A stretch of DNA of 64,000 bases from Symbiodinium natans. Lineage: Eukaryota > Sar > Dinophyceae > Suessiales > Symbiodiniaceae. The stretch lies in assembly GCA_905221605.1 (NCBI GenBank), contig CAJNDS010002552.1, positions 225,001-289,000 of the forward strand, given 5' to 3'. Shown here piece after piece: positions 43,301-57,200 of this stretch. The position numbers and the translations under genes were made by a program. Position 1 is the stretch's first letter. Every line of letters starts with the position of its first letter. Under the pieces are notes generated by a model. It was not told where the DNA came from and did no database searches. It saw only the letters and a program-made list of their open reading frames with translations.

Positions 43301-44433
43301 AGGACCCCTATGGCATGGCTGGGACACCTGATGTTTTGTCGGAGGAGGAGGAAGAAGAAGAAGAAGATCCTTGGTGCGAGTAACGCCCTCCGCCTAATAC
43401 TAACCCCCCTCCCACCCCCGAATATTAAATTCCCCCCCCCCCCCCCGTTTAGTTATAGTGTAGTATGGGGGGTATTGAATATTAGGGGGAGGGGATTGCT
43501 ACCAAGACTGTTCCATTTCCATCCCTACAGACATAAGCCCTAAGCCCTCAACCCCACGCCCTGTTACGACATGGTGAGCCTGTGTAGGGTCCCACACTTC
43601 CTGACATGGGTTGAGGTTTCTAGGATTGAGGTTTCTAGGGTTTAGGGTTTAGGGTTTAGGTTTAGGGTTTAGGGTTTAGGTTAGGGTTCATGCCTGTAGA
43701 GCTCACCTGGCAAGGATGACGAAGAACTGCAATGTGCGGGAGGGCAGCCTGCGCCGAGGAGCCGCACTGCGCCGAGGAGCGGCATGGGTGCTTTGGTGGG
43801 TTCAGGGTTTAGGGTTTGGTTTAGGGTTAGCCCTAGACCGTAAACCCGAAACCCTAAACCCTGACCCTGTAAACTCGTAGACCTTCGTGCACCCAAACCT
43901 TTTCCAGAAAGTGGGGGTTTGAGGGACTTCGGGTTGGCGGAACGTGGCGTGCGGTGCGGAGACCAAGCGGGAATCAAAAGGCACTTCCGAGAGAATATGT
44001 GTATGTTTTAGGGTGGATGCATGCTTATATGTGTGTGTGTGTATGTTTGTATGTACATATGTATATATGTGTGTGTATACAGACAGACGATAGATACACG
44101 TGTAGGTTCGTATTCCCAAAAACGTTTGCAAAACATGTAATCGCCATAAACAAACAAAACCCTAAACCCTAAACCCCCTAAACCCTAAACCCTGAACCCT
44201 AAACCCTAAACCCTAAACCCTAAACCCTTCACAGGGCGAGTCATATTCCAGGTGTGGCCATGGTCCTCTGTACCATGAGCTGTTCGTTTATTGAGAGGTA
44301 GAGTTTTTTAGGGTTGAGGGTTGAGGGTTGAGGGTTTAGGGTTTAGGGTTGAGGGTTGAGGATTGCACGGCATCGGTGAGCTGGCTACTGTAGACGGCCA
44401 GCAGCTAAAGCATCGCCCATTCTCGCACCCCCG

Positions 44434-44490
<57 letters not shown>

Positions 44491-47400
44491 ACCCTAAACC
44501 CTAAACCCTAAACCCTAAACCCTAGACCCTAGACCCTAGACCCTAGACCCTAAACCCTAAACCCTAAACCCTATACAGGCAATAATGTAGAAGGCCGCAG
44601 AAGGGCAAGAAGCCAAGAATCCACGGACTGCTCCGCGCAGGAATCCCCGCAGAGGATACCAGTGGCGTCCTCACACCCAGGTGGGCACCCCAAACCCTAA
44701 ACCCTAAACCCTAAAGCCTAAACCCTAAAGCCTAAAGCCTAAAGCCCTAAACCCCCTATTCTAGTTACATTGTAGTATATTGGAGGTGTTTAATATCAGG
44801 GGGTAGGGGAGGGAACTGTGGTGCGCAAGGCTTTGGGGCTTCAGGGTTTCGGGGTCTCGGGTTTCAGGGTAGTTTAGGGTTTCAGGGTAGTTTAGGGTTT
44901 CAGGGTTTAGGGTTTCAGGGTTTAGGGTTTCGGGTTTCAGTGTTTTGGGTTTCAGGGTTTCGGGTTTAGCGTTTTAGGGTTTTTGGGTTACTGCTCCAGC
45001 TTAAATTCCGGGTCCTGAAGCCCGAATGCTATTCCTCCTGTTCGACTCGTAGCTCGGTACCTTTTTGCGACACTTCACCCTGCCGAACCAGCGCCTCAGT
45101 ATTTCCTACAGTCCACGACTTTGACCCTGAATTCAGCGCTAACCTCCCCTGACACTGTCTAATTTCAAAATTCTGAACTCGATTAGCCCTAAACCCTGTT
45201 CAACCCTCTTGAGACTCCTTGAAGCCCTAAACCCTAAACCCCAAACCCTAAACCCTAAACCCTAAACCCCGAACCCATGTCTTCCGGGTCGGTGCAGGTG
45301 GCCGCGGAGAAGAGCAAAAGCGAGCCCCGGCTGGAGGAGGGCGAGGCAACTCGGTTGGATGTAGGGTTTAGGGTTTAGGGTTAGGGTCTAGGGTTTAGGG
45401 TTTAGGGTTTAGGGTTTAGGGTTTAGGGTTTAGGGTTTAGGGTTTAGGGTTTAGGGTTTAGGGTTTAGGGTTTAGGGTTTAGGGTTTAGGGTTTAGGGTT
45501 TAGGGTACTGATAACCCCAAATAGAAGGCTACTTCTGACCTACTTAGAGGACTTTGGGGACTTTGGGGGCTTACAAGTACGTTTCTACTTGGGGTTATAA
45601 GTACCATGAACCTCCAAGTAGGGTTTAGGTTTGAACGGTTTAGTGTTTAGGGTTTTGGGCTTCTGGTCCAAGATTCGGGTTGAATTCAGGGGCTATGCTC
45701 GACTGTTCAAGGCCTTTGCTTCAAGGAGGGTTGAGGAGAGATACGAGGACGTTCGGGTGTCAGGGTTTGGGGTTTCAGGGTTCAGGGTTCCGGAATCCAG
45801 GGTTTAGGGTTCCAGGTTCAGGGTTTCAGGGTTTCAGGGTTTCAGGGTTTCAGGGTTTCAGGGGGTTTCAGGACTTTCTGCCCCAATCTTTATCCCCGAA
45901 ACCCGAAAGAACCCTAAGCCCGGTGTTGAGGTGGGCCCAAAGGGCACACGACTACGGCCACAAGCTGCTCTGCCACAACTACATACTCGCGAAGACCCTT
46001 GGCTGCACGACCTCCATTGAGCCCCATAGTTGAGAGACCGAACCTTTTTTTCGTTAAACAACAAGGCCGCCGAGCCTGCAAACCCAAAAGCCCCTGAACG
46101 TTAAAACTACGAGCATGGAGGGATGAAGGGTTTGGGTGTAAGGGTTTAGGGTTTTAAAGGTTGGGGGCTTTGAGAAGATCATGCATCCCTATACAAACCC
46201 GAGATCCCGGATTACACGCCGATCGAACCCTAAACACCAAAAGCTGAAGCCTGAAATCGAAACCTGAAATCGAAACCGTAACCCCAAACCCTGCACCCTA
46301 AACCCCTAAATCCCTAAATCCCTAGTCTCCTAGATCCCTAGATCCCTAAACCCTTAGACCCTAGACCCCTAAACCCCTAAACCCCTCAACCCCTAAACCC
46401 CTGAACCCCTGAACCCCTCAACCCCTGAACCCCTGAACCCCTGAACCCCTGAACCCTCAACCCCTCAACCCCTCAACCCCTCAACCCCTCAACCCCTACC
46501 CCTAAACCCCTAAACCCCTAAACCCCTAAACCCCTAAACCCCTAAACCCCTAAACCTAAAACCCTAAACCGTTAGACTCTGAACCCCTAAACCCTAAACC
46601 CCTCAACCCCTAAACCCCTAAACCCCTCAACCCCTCAACCCCTAAACCCCTAAACCCCTAAACCCCTAAACCCCTAAACCCCTAAACCCTAAACCCTAAA
46701 CCCTGAACCCTAAACCCTAATCCCTAAAGAGTTTTAGGGTTTGGGTTTAGCGCTACGAGCTTCCTGTGAGTGTCGGGGCTGCAGGGATTTGATTTTAAGG
46801 GCTTTAGATACCCTAACCCTAAACAGTAAACCCTAAAAACCCTAAACCCCAAACCCCAAACCCCAAACCCCAAACCCCAAACCCTAAACCCTAAACCCTA
46901 AACCCTAAACCCCAAACCAGGCGGTCCGTAGAGTTCCCTCTTGCAGGCCAAGAGGCCGCGCTGCTCGATTGCACTCTCGGACACATGCTCGGCGTCCCCT
47001 CTCCTGCCCTAGGCCGTGGGTAGGGTTCAAGGATTAGGGTTTAGGGTTTAGGGTTTGGAGTTTAGGCTTTCGGGTTTAGGGTTTCGGGTTCAGGGCCCTT
47101 AGGGTTTGGGGTTCAGGGTTTAGGATTTAGGGTTAGGTTTAGGGTTTAGAGTTTGGGATCCTCAACGTTTCAGGGCTGGTTCCTTGTTCACCGTTTTGGT
47201 TCGGTTCCCTGGTCCATCCCTGTTCAGCAAAAGGAAGGGTACCCGAAACCACCCTAAACCCCAAACTCCTTTCAGCAGGTTGCAAAGAGCCCGAGGCCGC
47301 CTAGGAAGCATCTTTTCATAAGGGCCTTCGCCAGGATTTCCAAGACCACCCTCACCCCTTAACCCTAAACCCTAAACACTAAACACTCACGGCTCTCAGT

Positions 47401-47913
47401 CATGGTCTATATTGGGGGTATGAAAAGGGGTACGCCTATCACAGGACACTAGCCCTAAACCCTAAACCCTGCACCCTGAACCCTAAACCCTCAATCCTAC
47501 ACCCTAAACCCTAAACCCTGAACCCTGAACCCTGAACCCTGAACCCTGAACCCTGAACCCTGAACCCTGAACCCGAAGCCTCAAGCCCTAAAGGGGTTAA
47601 GCCCTCAGCTGGTCTCTGAGGCATCGAGGACCTGCCATGAAGCCCTCCTTCGCTTGCACGTGGTGGGAATGATGGTGGCCCCTGGGTCCTTCCAGGGGTT
47701 GTGTTGCGCCAGGTTGAGGGTTCAGGGCAGTTTAGGGTTGAGGATTTAGGGCTTGGGGTTTTAGGACCTAGGGTTTGGTATACCCTGTGTTGCAGGAGAG
47801 GCTTTGCAAACCCCTGAACCCCTGAAGCCCTCTGCCTTACGTATATGCAGGAACCTCAGTCTTTCCTGTGCCCTTGCTGAGAAACTTTGATCAAGTTATC
47901 AGAGTACGTAGGG

Positions 47914-47944
<31 letters not shown>

Positions 47945-50900
47945 CATCATATAAATATATGTAGTAGATAACATAGTGCCCTTGTGGCGGCAGCTCAATG
48001 TAGGTTCCTTTACAACTTTACAAGGGCCCAGTTGCGGCAGATATTCTGTTGCGAACTCAAGTGCCCATATCCCTCCATGCCACAGTCTAGTTGCTTGGGG
48101 TTCCTAAACCCTAAACCCTAAACCCTAAACCCTAAACCCTAAACCCTAAACCCTAAACCCCAGCTGTTCGGGGCTCTGCCAGGCGGGCCAATCCCAAAGC
48201 CCCGAAACCGAAAAAACAAAAGTGTTTAGGCTTTGGGGTTTAGGGATTAGGGTTCTGCATCCTTTCCAACACCTGAGGTGCTGAGTAGATGGGTGTTACT
48301 AGAGCACTTAAGACCCAGAAGCTAACCTTATTTCTTGCCAGGAAAATTCGACACAAGAGAAGCTCTCAACCTTTCGACATGGTCTTGGGTCTAATTCCAG
48401 GTTTGGCGGTTACGATGGAAACCTTACGGCTGTATGTGCACATCCCAAACAGGGTAGCCCCTTATACACTTACCCCGACAAGCGATCATCCCTTTTTTTG
48501 AAAGCGCCAAAACAGCCCTAAACCCTAAACCCTAAACCCTAAGCCCTTGCTGCCGCAAACTTCCCATGTTCGGCATGTTCGTTTTGGTGGGCCCTCCATA
48601 GCACTCTGAGGCTTCGTCGGCAACATCCACGTATTCGCTCATCGCGTGGATGCGCCGAAAATTTCGCGAGCAGTGGGGAGTAGTAGCCCTAAAGCCTAAA
48701 TCCTAGGCCAAGTCAAAAACCCTTAGCTTCCCCAAGAACTCGCCCAGAAGCCGCGAGGCACGGTTTAGGGTTTAGGGTGTAGGGTTTAGCGTTTAGGGTT
48801 TAGGGTTTAGGGTTCAGGGTTTAGGATTTAGTTGTAGGGTTTGGGGGTGTACAGGCTTTGGGTTTAAAGGGCTTCCGGGCTATAGGGTGATGGGATGTTC
48901 TGGCGGAACTTTCCATCGCAGACCCACGCATCCTCGACCCCAGGCCCTGAGACCCCCAAATTTCTTCTAAGCCTCCTACATGATGCTTTAGACCCGTGAA
49001 ACCCTAAGCCCGAAGCGAGAGTGAGCCACGAAGCCCGCCCATCTGGTCTGCGGGCCGACAAAGGGCGTCCCTGAACGCCAAACCCGACACTGGCCGAAGC
49101 ACTCCTGCACATGCGCATACAGGCTGCAAAACGGGCATTTCCCGACATAGGCGGCACCCCAAACACAAGAGTAGAGCTCCAAAGGGGAGGATTCCAATAG
49201 CACCCTAAACCCTAAGCCCTAAACCCTAAACTCCACCTGAACTTTACAGCTCAGTGTTTCGCCTCTAGGACTTTTTGGCTTCGGCTTTAGGACTTTTGGT
49301 TTAACTCCGCCACGCAATCTACACACCCTTCAACAACTTTTGGGGGGGTTGTTAATAAGGTGCAGGCTTACGCTAGGTGCTCTAAATACTAAACCGCAAA
49401 CCCTAAACCCTAAGCCACAACCCTGAACCCTAAACCTTTATAGTACTCCTATAGACGCCTTCTATAAGGTACCGTGCCGGGGAACTCCATAGCTTTCTTT
49501 CATCTAGAAAAGTTGGGAGTAAGGCTTTAGGCTTTTAGGGGTTTCGGGTTTACAGTAAGTGAGGGCTTTTTCTATGGGTACAATAATCCCTATTAAGGAC
49601 TGTTAGTATAGGGGCGAACATCCCAACCTGTATCCGTATATCCCTAACGCCGAAATGCAAAACCCTGAGTGCGTTCGGGTTTAGGGTATGGGGATCCGAG
49701 ACCTCTAGCCCACAAGATCGGATGCAGGGTTCAGAGTGCCAGGTTTGGTTTAGTGTGTAGGGTAGAGGGTTTAAGGTTTAGGGTTTCGGGTTTAAGGTTT
49801 AGGGTTTAGGGCTCTTAGGCCTTGCACGGCTTTCCGAAGCCCAAGCCCCGAATACCTGAAGCTCAAACTCTCCGCTAAGATACCCACTACTTCTCCGAAA
49901 GCGCGATCTTGGATCAGGGGCAGGACCACTTTAAGGGAGAATGCCTCAGTAGCCCCGAGATAGCCGAACCCTAAACCCCTCAACCCCCTAAACCCCTAAT
50001 CCCAAAACTTGAAGCCCCAAGTCCTAAACCCCCAAACCCCTAGACCCGAAACCCCTAAACCCCTTAAACCATAAGCCCCTAAACCCTACACCTAAACCAT
50101 ATACCCTACGTACCCCTACACCCTAAGCGGGCTTTGTCGGGTCTTCTCCGACTCTCTGAGGGCTTCCTAGCCTCAAGGCCCACCCACCCCCCCTCCCAGC
50201 CTCCCCCCAGCCTCCCTTTCGCAGGGCCGTCGGGTTGAGGATTTGGGTTTAGGTTTCGGGTTTGGGTTTAGGGTCACTCCCTCCCCCCGCCCCCCCACCC
50301 AGATCCCAAAGAAGAAGCTCCCAAGAGCTCAAGCTCCCTAAACCTAGGCCCTCAACCCTGAACCCTCCCCCAACACCCCAACATCCCTATCTTGACCTAA
50401 AACCCTAAACCCTAAACCCAAAACCCAAAACCCTAAACCCTAAACCCTAAAACCCTAAACCCTAGACCCTAAACCCTTGACCCTAAACCCGAAGCCCTCA
50501 ACTCTAAACTTTGGACTTTGAGCCCCATAAGCCCCCAAACCCTGAAGAATCTGTGGCCGGAGGACCCAGAAAACAGAAACTGGCGAAAGAGTCTGGGAGC
50601 CTGGGTTTTGGGTTAGGGTTTAGGGTTTATGTTTTCGGGTTAGGGTTCAGGGTTTTGGGTATAGGGTTCAGGGATTTCTTGTTGGGCTTGCAGGGGAACC
50701 CAGGCAAGAAAAAAGTTGGTGGTTTAGGGTTTGGGGTGTATGGAAGTCTTTTGGGGAAGGGCTCATTGATTCAGGGCCGGTAAGCTTGATTGACGCTTTG
50801 GGGCTTACTCTTCTCGATTTGGGGTGCTTGGCACTCAGAGTTCAGGAGGGTTCTTTGCCTTCGGCTTCACCAGTCAGTCATGTATGCTTCAGCAACAAGA

Positions 50901-53900
50901 CTCGCTTGCGGGTTTTTCGTGTGGGCCTGATTCCTCCTTCAACCCTAAACCCTTTAAGTCACTAAAGCCTCACAAAAGGCGTCTCCGAAAACTTCCAGAG
51001 ACTCTTCAGAGACGCGCTCGCGTGCTTCGCACGCGTGGAGCCCGGAATGGGGGTCGGAAGTTTATGTGTCAAGGAAGTGTTTATTTTAGGCTTTCGAGGT
51101 TTAGGGCCCAAATTCTGTGCCCTTTGAGCTCTCCTACAGAAAAGGAGGATTCTGCAAGCAGAGGCCCTCAAAAGGGCATCAACGACCCCCCCAAAACCCA
51201 AGACCGGCATAGGCTTTGCTGCGCTCTGGACTCTGAGGTTTAGTCTCATGGTCCCTCATGTTGGTTCCTGCTTAAAGGGATCCGAAGTATGGGGCCCTTA
51301 TCCCCAAAACCCGGAACCCTAAACCCTAAATCCTAAACCCTAAACCCTAAACCCCTCAACCCTTATTATGTACGGTGTATATAAGGGTCATAAAACACCG
51401 CCCCATACTTGGAACTCGAGAGTCAAGACTCGTACCCCCGAGGTTGTGCCCCTACAACCCTAAACCCTAACCCTAAACCCTAACCCTAAACCCTAAACCC
51501 TAAACCCTAAACCCTAAACCCTAAACCTCAAACCCTAACCCCTAAAACCCTCAGAGATTTTCGGTGAGGCTGCAACGATGGCATCCTCCCCGAGAACATC
51601 ATTGTCTACAGGACGTCGGCGAGGGCCTTAGGGACTCCTAGGGCTCCTTGAAGTCTGGAAAGGGTGTGGGGTTTAGGGTTTAGGGTTTAGGGTTTAGGGT
51701 TTCGGGTTTAGGGTTTAGGGTTTAGGGTTTGGGGCTTAGGTTTCAGGGTTTAGGGTTTAGGGTTTGGACCCTAAACCCTAAACCTGAACCTCTCCAACGG
51801 GAGCTTCCCAATGCTTCCGGGCCGAAGCAGCCCGGCGCACCTGCCCTGAAAGTGGTACCCTCACCCACGCTGAGCCCCTAAACCCGCAAACCTCTAAACT
51901 CCTTTAAGGTTTCGGGTTTTTGGTTAAGGGTAGCCCTAAACCCTAAACCCTATACCTTCAACCCGAAGCATTACGTCCTCAGCCCATGTTCTCGATCCTG
52001 AGAAGCATGGGCCCCCCGACGGCTGTTGAAGCTGAATGCCGAGACACCCAAATCCGACAGCTTTTCGGGTGCGGGATTTGGGGTTTGGGTTTTGGGTTTG
52101 GGGTTTGGGGTTTAGGGTTTGGGTTTAGGGTTTAGGGTTTAGGGTCTGGGGTTACTCTAGGGTTCTGGGGTTCTAGGTTTAGAGTTTGGAGTTGAAAGAG
52201 GTTAGCGCTTGGGCTTTGGGGTTTATTCGGGTCGGGGCATGGAGTTTAAAGGTTCAGGGTTTGGGGTTTAGGGTTGGGAGGTTAAGAAGTTAGGGTTTCG
52301 GATTTAGGGTTTAGGGTTTAGGGTTTAGGGTTAGGGTTAGGGTTTAGGATTTAGGGTTTGGGATATGGAAGCTTGGCTCATGTCTCCGGCTCGGGGCTTC
52401 AGCTGGGGGTTTCGGGTTTGCTTGAGGGATTGGGGCGCCCATTCCAAGAATCAAGCCCAAGCCCCCTCCCAGCCGAACAAGGCCCTGAGACACCCAAGCA
52501 TACGGCTTAGGATGGTCACGAAACCCTAAAACCCCAAGCCCTAAACCCTGAACCCCAAACCCTAAACCCTAAACCCCAAACCCTAAACCCTAAACCCCAA
52601 GCCCTAAACCCCAAACCCAAAGACCCTAAACCCGAAGCCCCCAAAGGTGAACCCAGAAGAGTGGCCCATCGTCGCGGCGACCGAGTTCGAGGGTATGAAG
52701 GCGGCAGGGGTTGCGGCGTTTGAGGTTCTCAGGGTTTTGGGGCTTTAGGGTTTAGGCGTTTTGGGTTTGAGGTTTTCAGGGTTTTGGGGTTTTAGGGTTT
52801 AGGTTCTAGGCTTTGAGGATTTGAGGGTTAGGCTTCGAGGATTTGAGGGTTTTGAGGGTTTCTAAGGTCTACGGTTCAGTCTCTTGAAGGCCCTTTGAGG
52901 CTCTGGGAGCACAGTTTGTTGTACCCTCACCCCGACACTCGAATCCCTTAATCCCTAAACCTTAGTAATTAGCCCTCAGGCAGACTCCCAATTCTCGGTC
53001 ATTCCCGTTGAAGGATCTCAAGATCATTTGAAGAATATGTCTCAACTATGGCAGTTTTGGGCATGCAGCCCAAGCCCTACGCACCCAAATCCCAGATCCC
53101 AAATCTTAAAACCCGGTCGTTGCCTATCAGATCTATCATGTTATCAATCCTCCTTACCCCTCGCCCTCCATCATACAGACCGTGACGGAAGCGACTGGTG
53201 CCTGCACCGACACCCAGTATCAGCCAGGAGCTCAGAGGACCAGGGGAGGGTCAAGGGAATTAATGGAAATTAAGGGATCTTAAGGCTTTTAAGGGGCTTC
53301 GGGGTTTAGGCTTTTAGGTTTCGAATCTGGGGCTTAGGGAGTTGAGGGCCAAACCCTAAACCCTAAAACCTAAACCCTAAACCCTAAACTCAGGGCCTAC
53401 ACCACCCCCCTACAGAAGAAAAAACAAACGCCCCTTCGACCTCCCGGGCGAAAGTCGACCCAGGTCGCTTGCCCACCTCCTGCAGCACGGCCATTTCGAA
53501 GGGGTACCCCAAAGGCCCCCAGGCCAGGAGGATGCGGACCCCTCACCGCAGCGTGTCCAGGGACCAGAGGGTGGGTGCAAAAGCGTTGTTCTTGGGTCTC
53601 GGTCTCCCCTGGCCCCCCTGACCCCTACCCCCCCGCCTGGCCCCCTCCCTGGCCCCCCCCCTCAAACCTTTCCGGGAAAAAAGTAAGCGATTGTCATGAG
53701 TTTAGGCCCAAACCCTAAAAGGAATAGGTTTGGGTGGTTTTGCCGCTCGGACGGCGTGGGGTGGGAGAAAAGTATTAGATGGCCCTCCACAATCGGGCCA
53801 GAGCTGCTCTTCGCACCTGACGAGGCATTCCAGCCGCTGCTGCGTCCTAACCTTCACAGCATCTACGCCCTGTGACAGCAAACCCTAAACCCTAAACCCT

Positions 53901-54266
53901 AAACCATAAACCTTAAGTTATGGGATGCAGGGCTCAGGATCCAGGGGTTGGAGTGCATACTTGGGGTTAAGGACATAACCCCCCAAACCCGAAGCCCCTT
54001 AACTTGGCATTTCGTGCGACGCTAGGGTTTAGGGTTTAGGGTTTAGGGTTTAGGGTTTAGGGTTTAGGGTTTAGGGTTTAGGGTTCAGTTTAGGGTTTCA
54101 GAGCCCTGAACCCTAAACAACTGGTGCTTTTCGGGGGGTCTTCTGGTTCATGCTCTTCTTGGCTCAAGGTTTGCTGGGTGTGGTGATAGCGTGATTGCGG
54201 GGGCATCCTAAGCCTTTCCGTCACATATATTTATATATATATATACATATATATATATATACATAC

Positions 54267-54299
<33 letters not shown>

Positions 54300-57200
54300 T
54301 TTTTTCCTATATATATATACATACATATTTATATATACATTATATATATACATATATTATATATAGACTTCAACCCTGAACCCCTTCGTGGGAATTGTGC
54401 GTTTGTTCGTGGGCAGTATGCAACAATCATGGGAAAAAGTTCGTGAGCATTGCGCAAAACACGTGGGCATTGTGCAATAATTTGCGGGCATTGTGCAAAA
54501 TACGTGGGCATTGTGCAAAGTTCGTGGGCATTGTCCGCTTTTTTCGTGGGCGTTCGGCTTCGTTTGCGGGCAGTAAGTTTTTTGTTAGTGGGCATTGTGC
54601 AACACTTCGTGGGCACTGTAATTCGGCATTGTGCCAATACGTGGGTATTGTGTGGGCATTGTGCTTTGTTCGTGCGCAGGTGTTCGCGGCTGGTTGGGGT
54701 AGGCAAGGACATGGCAAGGGCAAGGGCAAGGACATGGACAAGGGGGTCAAGGGCGCCAAGGGCCTCTGCTCAGGCTTCCAAGAGGGCAAATGTGCCCTCA
54801 GAGAGGATTGCAAGTTCAAGCATGTGTGCGATCACTGTGGGTCCGTAGAGTATGGGAGGCATGCGTGTGAGACGTTGCTCCAGCTGGCCAAAGAGGACTA
54901 GGGACAACTCCTTGCTCCTGTCATGGATGGCCTGTGCAGGAGTGAGGTTGCAGGCAGCACTGCGGAATTGGGGGGAGAATCAGCCAAGGCTGATGAGTCT
55001 GGCTTGCATTTAGTGAGGCTGTGCCTCAGGTATCGTCCTTGCTGCAGATGTTGCGCCGCACTGTCTTTCCACGAATCATGGTCCCGCTGCTGCGCGTCTC
55101 AGCCTCCGCAGAGTATCATAGGATACTCTTGAAAGATGGTGGTGGGTTGTCGAGTACTTTGGATTGGCAAGTGCCTCCACTGGCTGCTTTGCCTGACCCG
55201 CTAAGGGTTGTGAGAAAGGCGATTTGGGTCTCCATGCCTAAGGACGCGTGCCGTCGCGTTGCGGATCTTTGTGGAAAGGTTCCAGACCAACCCTTCTTTT
55301 CGGACAAGGAAGTGCTGGACATGCGTGCGGGTGTTTGTTCTGCTTTGGGTGTCACGATGGACTGGGCGTCACAGTCTTTCACGTTGACACCGTATAAGTT
55401 CAACTTGCTTGAGTGCTTGGCAAGCAACGACGAGTAGTTGTACGAGTAGGAGAAGGGCTGTTTTTAATTCACCAACACACGTGACCTGCGCATTGGTCCA
55501 TGTAGGTCTCACAAGATAACGGGAGGTTTCTGCGACTCGGCGCTCAGTGCATGCTTGCAGGTACAGCAACTGCGGCAAGTGGCAGGCTGTTTGTGCAAAA
55601 ACTTACTGCGAGTTGTCCACGTTGGAGCAGTTTCAGTCTCTGTGGGGCATGTTTGGATTGTTTCCCTGCTGCAACACCATGCACACATGGTGCGGAGCGG
55701 CGGGGGTGAAAGATGCATCAGCTGACTCGTTTCTTGGACTTGTAGTTGTAGCTCATCCACTCTTGCGCCCATGTTTTCAAGGTTGCGCAATCTGCGGGAC
55801 CATCTCGGGCCAAAGTCGCTGTTGCTCCATAGCTCTGCACCTGGCCAGCATTTCTGCTCCCACCCTCCAATTGCATTTCCACTCGCCATGAGCCACTTGG
55901 GCGCGGCTATTTTCTTGCAACGCCGTTATTAATTATGAAGTGGAAAAAGGCTTATGCTAGCAAAGGCCGCAAGACGTTCGCTGCCACCTCCAGCCATCGG
56001 CCACCAGCTGCAGTTCCGGAACCGCCCCTGCAATCGACAGGGGACCTGGCCCTGTCACGGCCGGAGCCAGTGTCGGAGCCGTGAAGCATCGCCGCCAAGT
56101 CCGCTGCGAAGCGCACCACAGTCACGCCAGCTCTGGAGGAGCTGAAGGAAGCGGTGGCGGCCCACCCAGCGCCTTGGCAAGTTGCCGAGAGTTTTGCAGC
56201 AATTCCCCACGCCTTATCAATTGGGCTTCATTTGCGTCTCTCACCCTCTTCTTCTAATGCGCGTCGGAAAAACCCAAGAGCGCAATGGTAGTACGTTGAA
56301 CCATTCAATAGAAGACAAGAGCAGTGCTTGAATCGGGCGAAGAGTCGAACACATACTGACCTTGTTTGGATGCAGCAGCCGGACACTGGGGGCCCACAGG
56401 GGTCCTGCGAAGCTTACGAACTTGGTCCTCAGGCGCTGCTTTGCTTGGCCGAGCGCATGGGTGATCCTGACATTGCTCTGTGTCAGGTGCTGCAGAATGG
56501 AGCGCCAACGGGTGTGCGTCAGCCCATACCTGCCTCAGGAGTCTGGCCTTCTTCATCCGGCAAGTGGTGCGATGAGGTAGCAGAGTGTTGCGACTTGTTC
56601 TGGCGCACATCCAATCATGTCTCGCCCGAAAGGGAGCCAGCCAAGGTGAGGACTTTGCTGCAGAAAGAATTGGAGTCGGGCTCTCTGGTGCGCATCGAGG
56701 GAGGCGTCTCCGAGGTTCACGAGCGCTTTCCGGCTGGTTCGCTGAAGCTTGGTGTGGTCACCTGTGCTGGCAAAGATGATCGGCTAATCGGTGACTCTCG
56801 AGCAAGCGGGCCAGCCGGCGGCCCGTTTCAATGAAAGGGCCGAGGTTCCTTCGTTATTCCTGGAAAACAGTAGGGCTTTTGATTGGGTGGCCATTGCCAC
56901 TTATTTAGGGAAGCCAGAAGCAGCACCTCTTTTGGAGAAGGTCTGCAAGCTGACCCAGTGGAGGAGGATGATGGGGAAGCACTGTGGCTCCACTGCGCAG
57001 TGGACCTGCACTTTGAAAGGCACCAGGGGCAGGGTGGCTGGACCTCTTGGAGCACACCTTCTTCTTGCCACTGTGAACCTGGTAGCCTGGGGTTACCAGG
57101 GCCAGGCAGTGATGCTAGCTAGAGGAAGGGCATCAAAGAGAGCAACCGGCTGCACCATCCTAAACCCTAAACCCTAAACCCTAAATCCTAAACCCTAAAC

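Larger units (their letters stand above)
44155..44575. repeat. Telomere-type arrays and a 77-base poly-C
   Basis: CCCTAAA 44155-44225; TTTAGGG/TTGAGGG 44318-44360; poly-C 44412-44488 with one G interruption; CCCTAAA/CCCTAGA 44488-44575. The long homopolymer starts at a heptamer edge (CCC of CCCTAAA), so slippage of that CCC is a possible origin. Confidence 0.93.

Noticed and set aside
54195-54446. Ile/Tyr-rich 83-codon frame
   Set aside because: (TA)n microsatellite.
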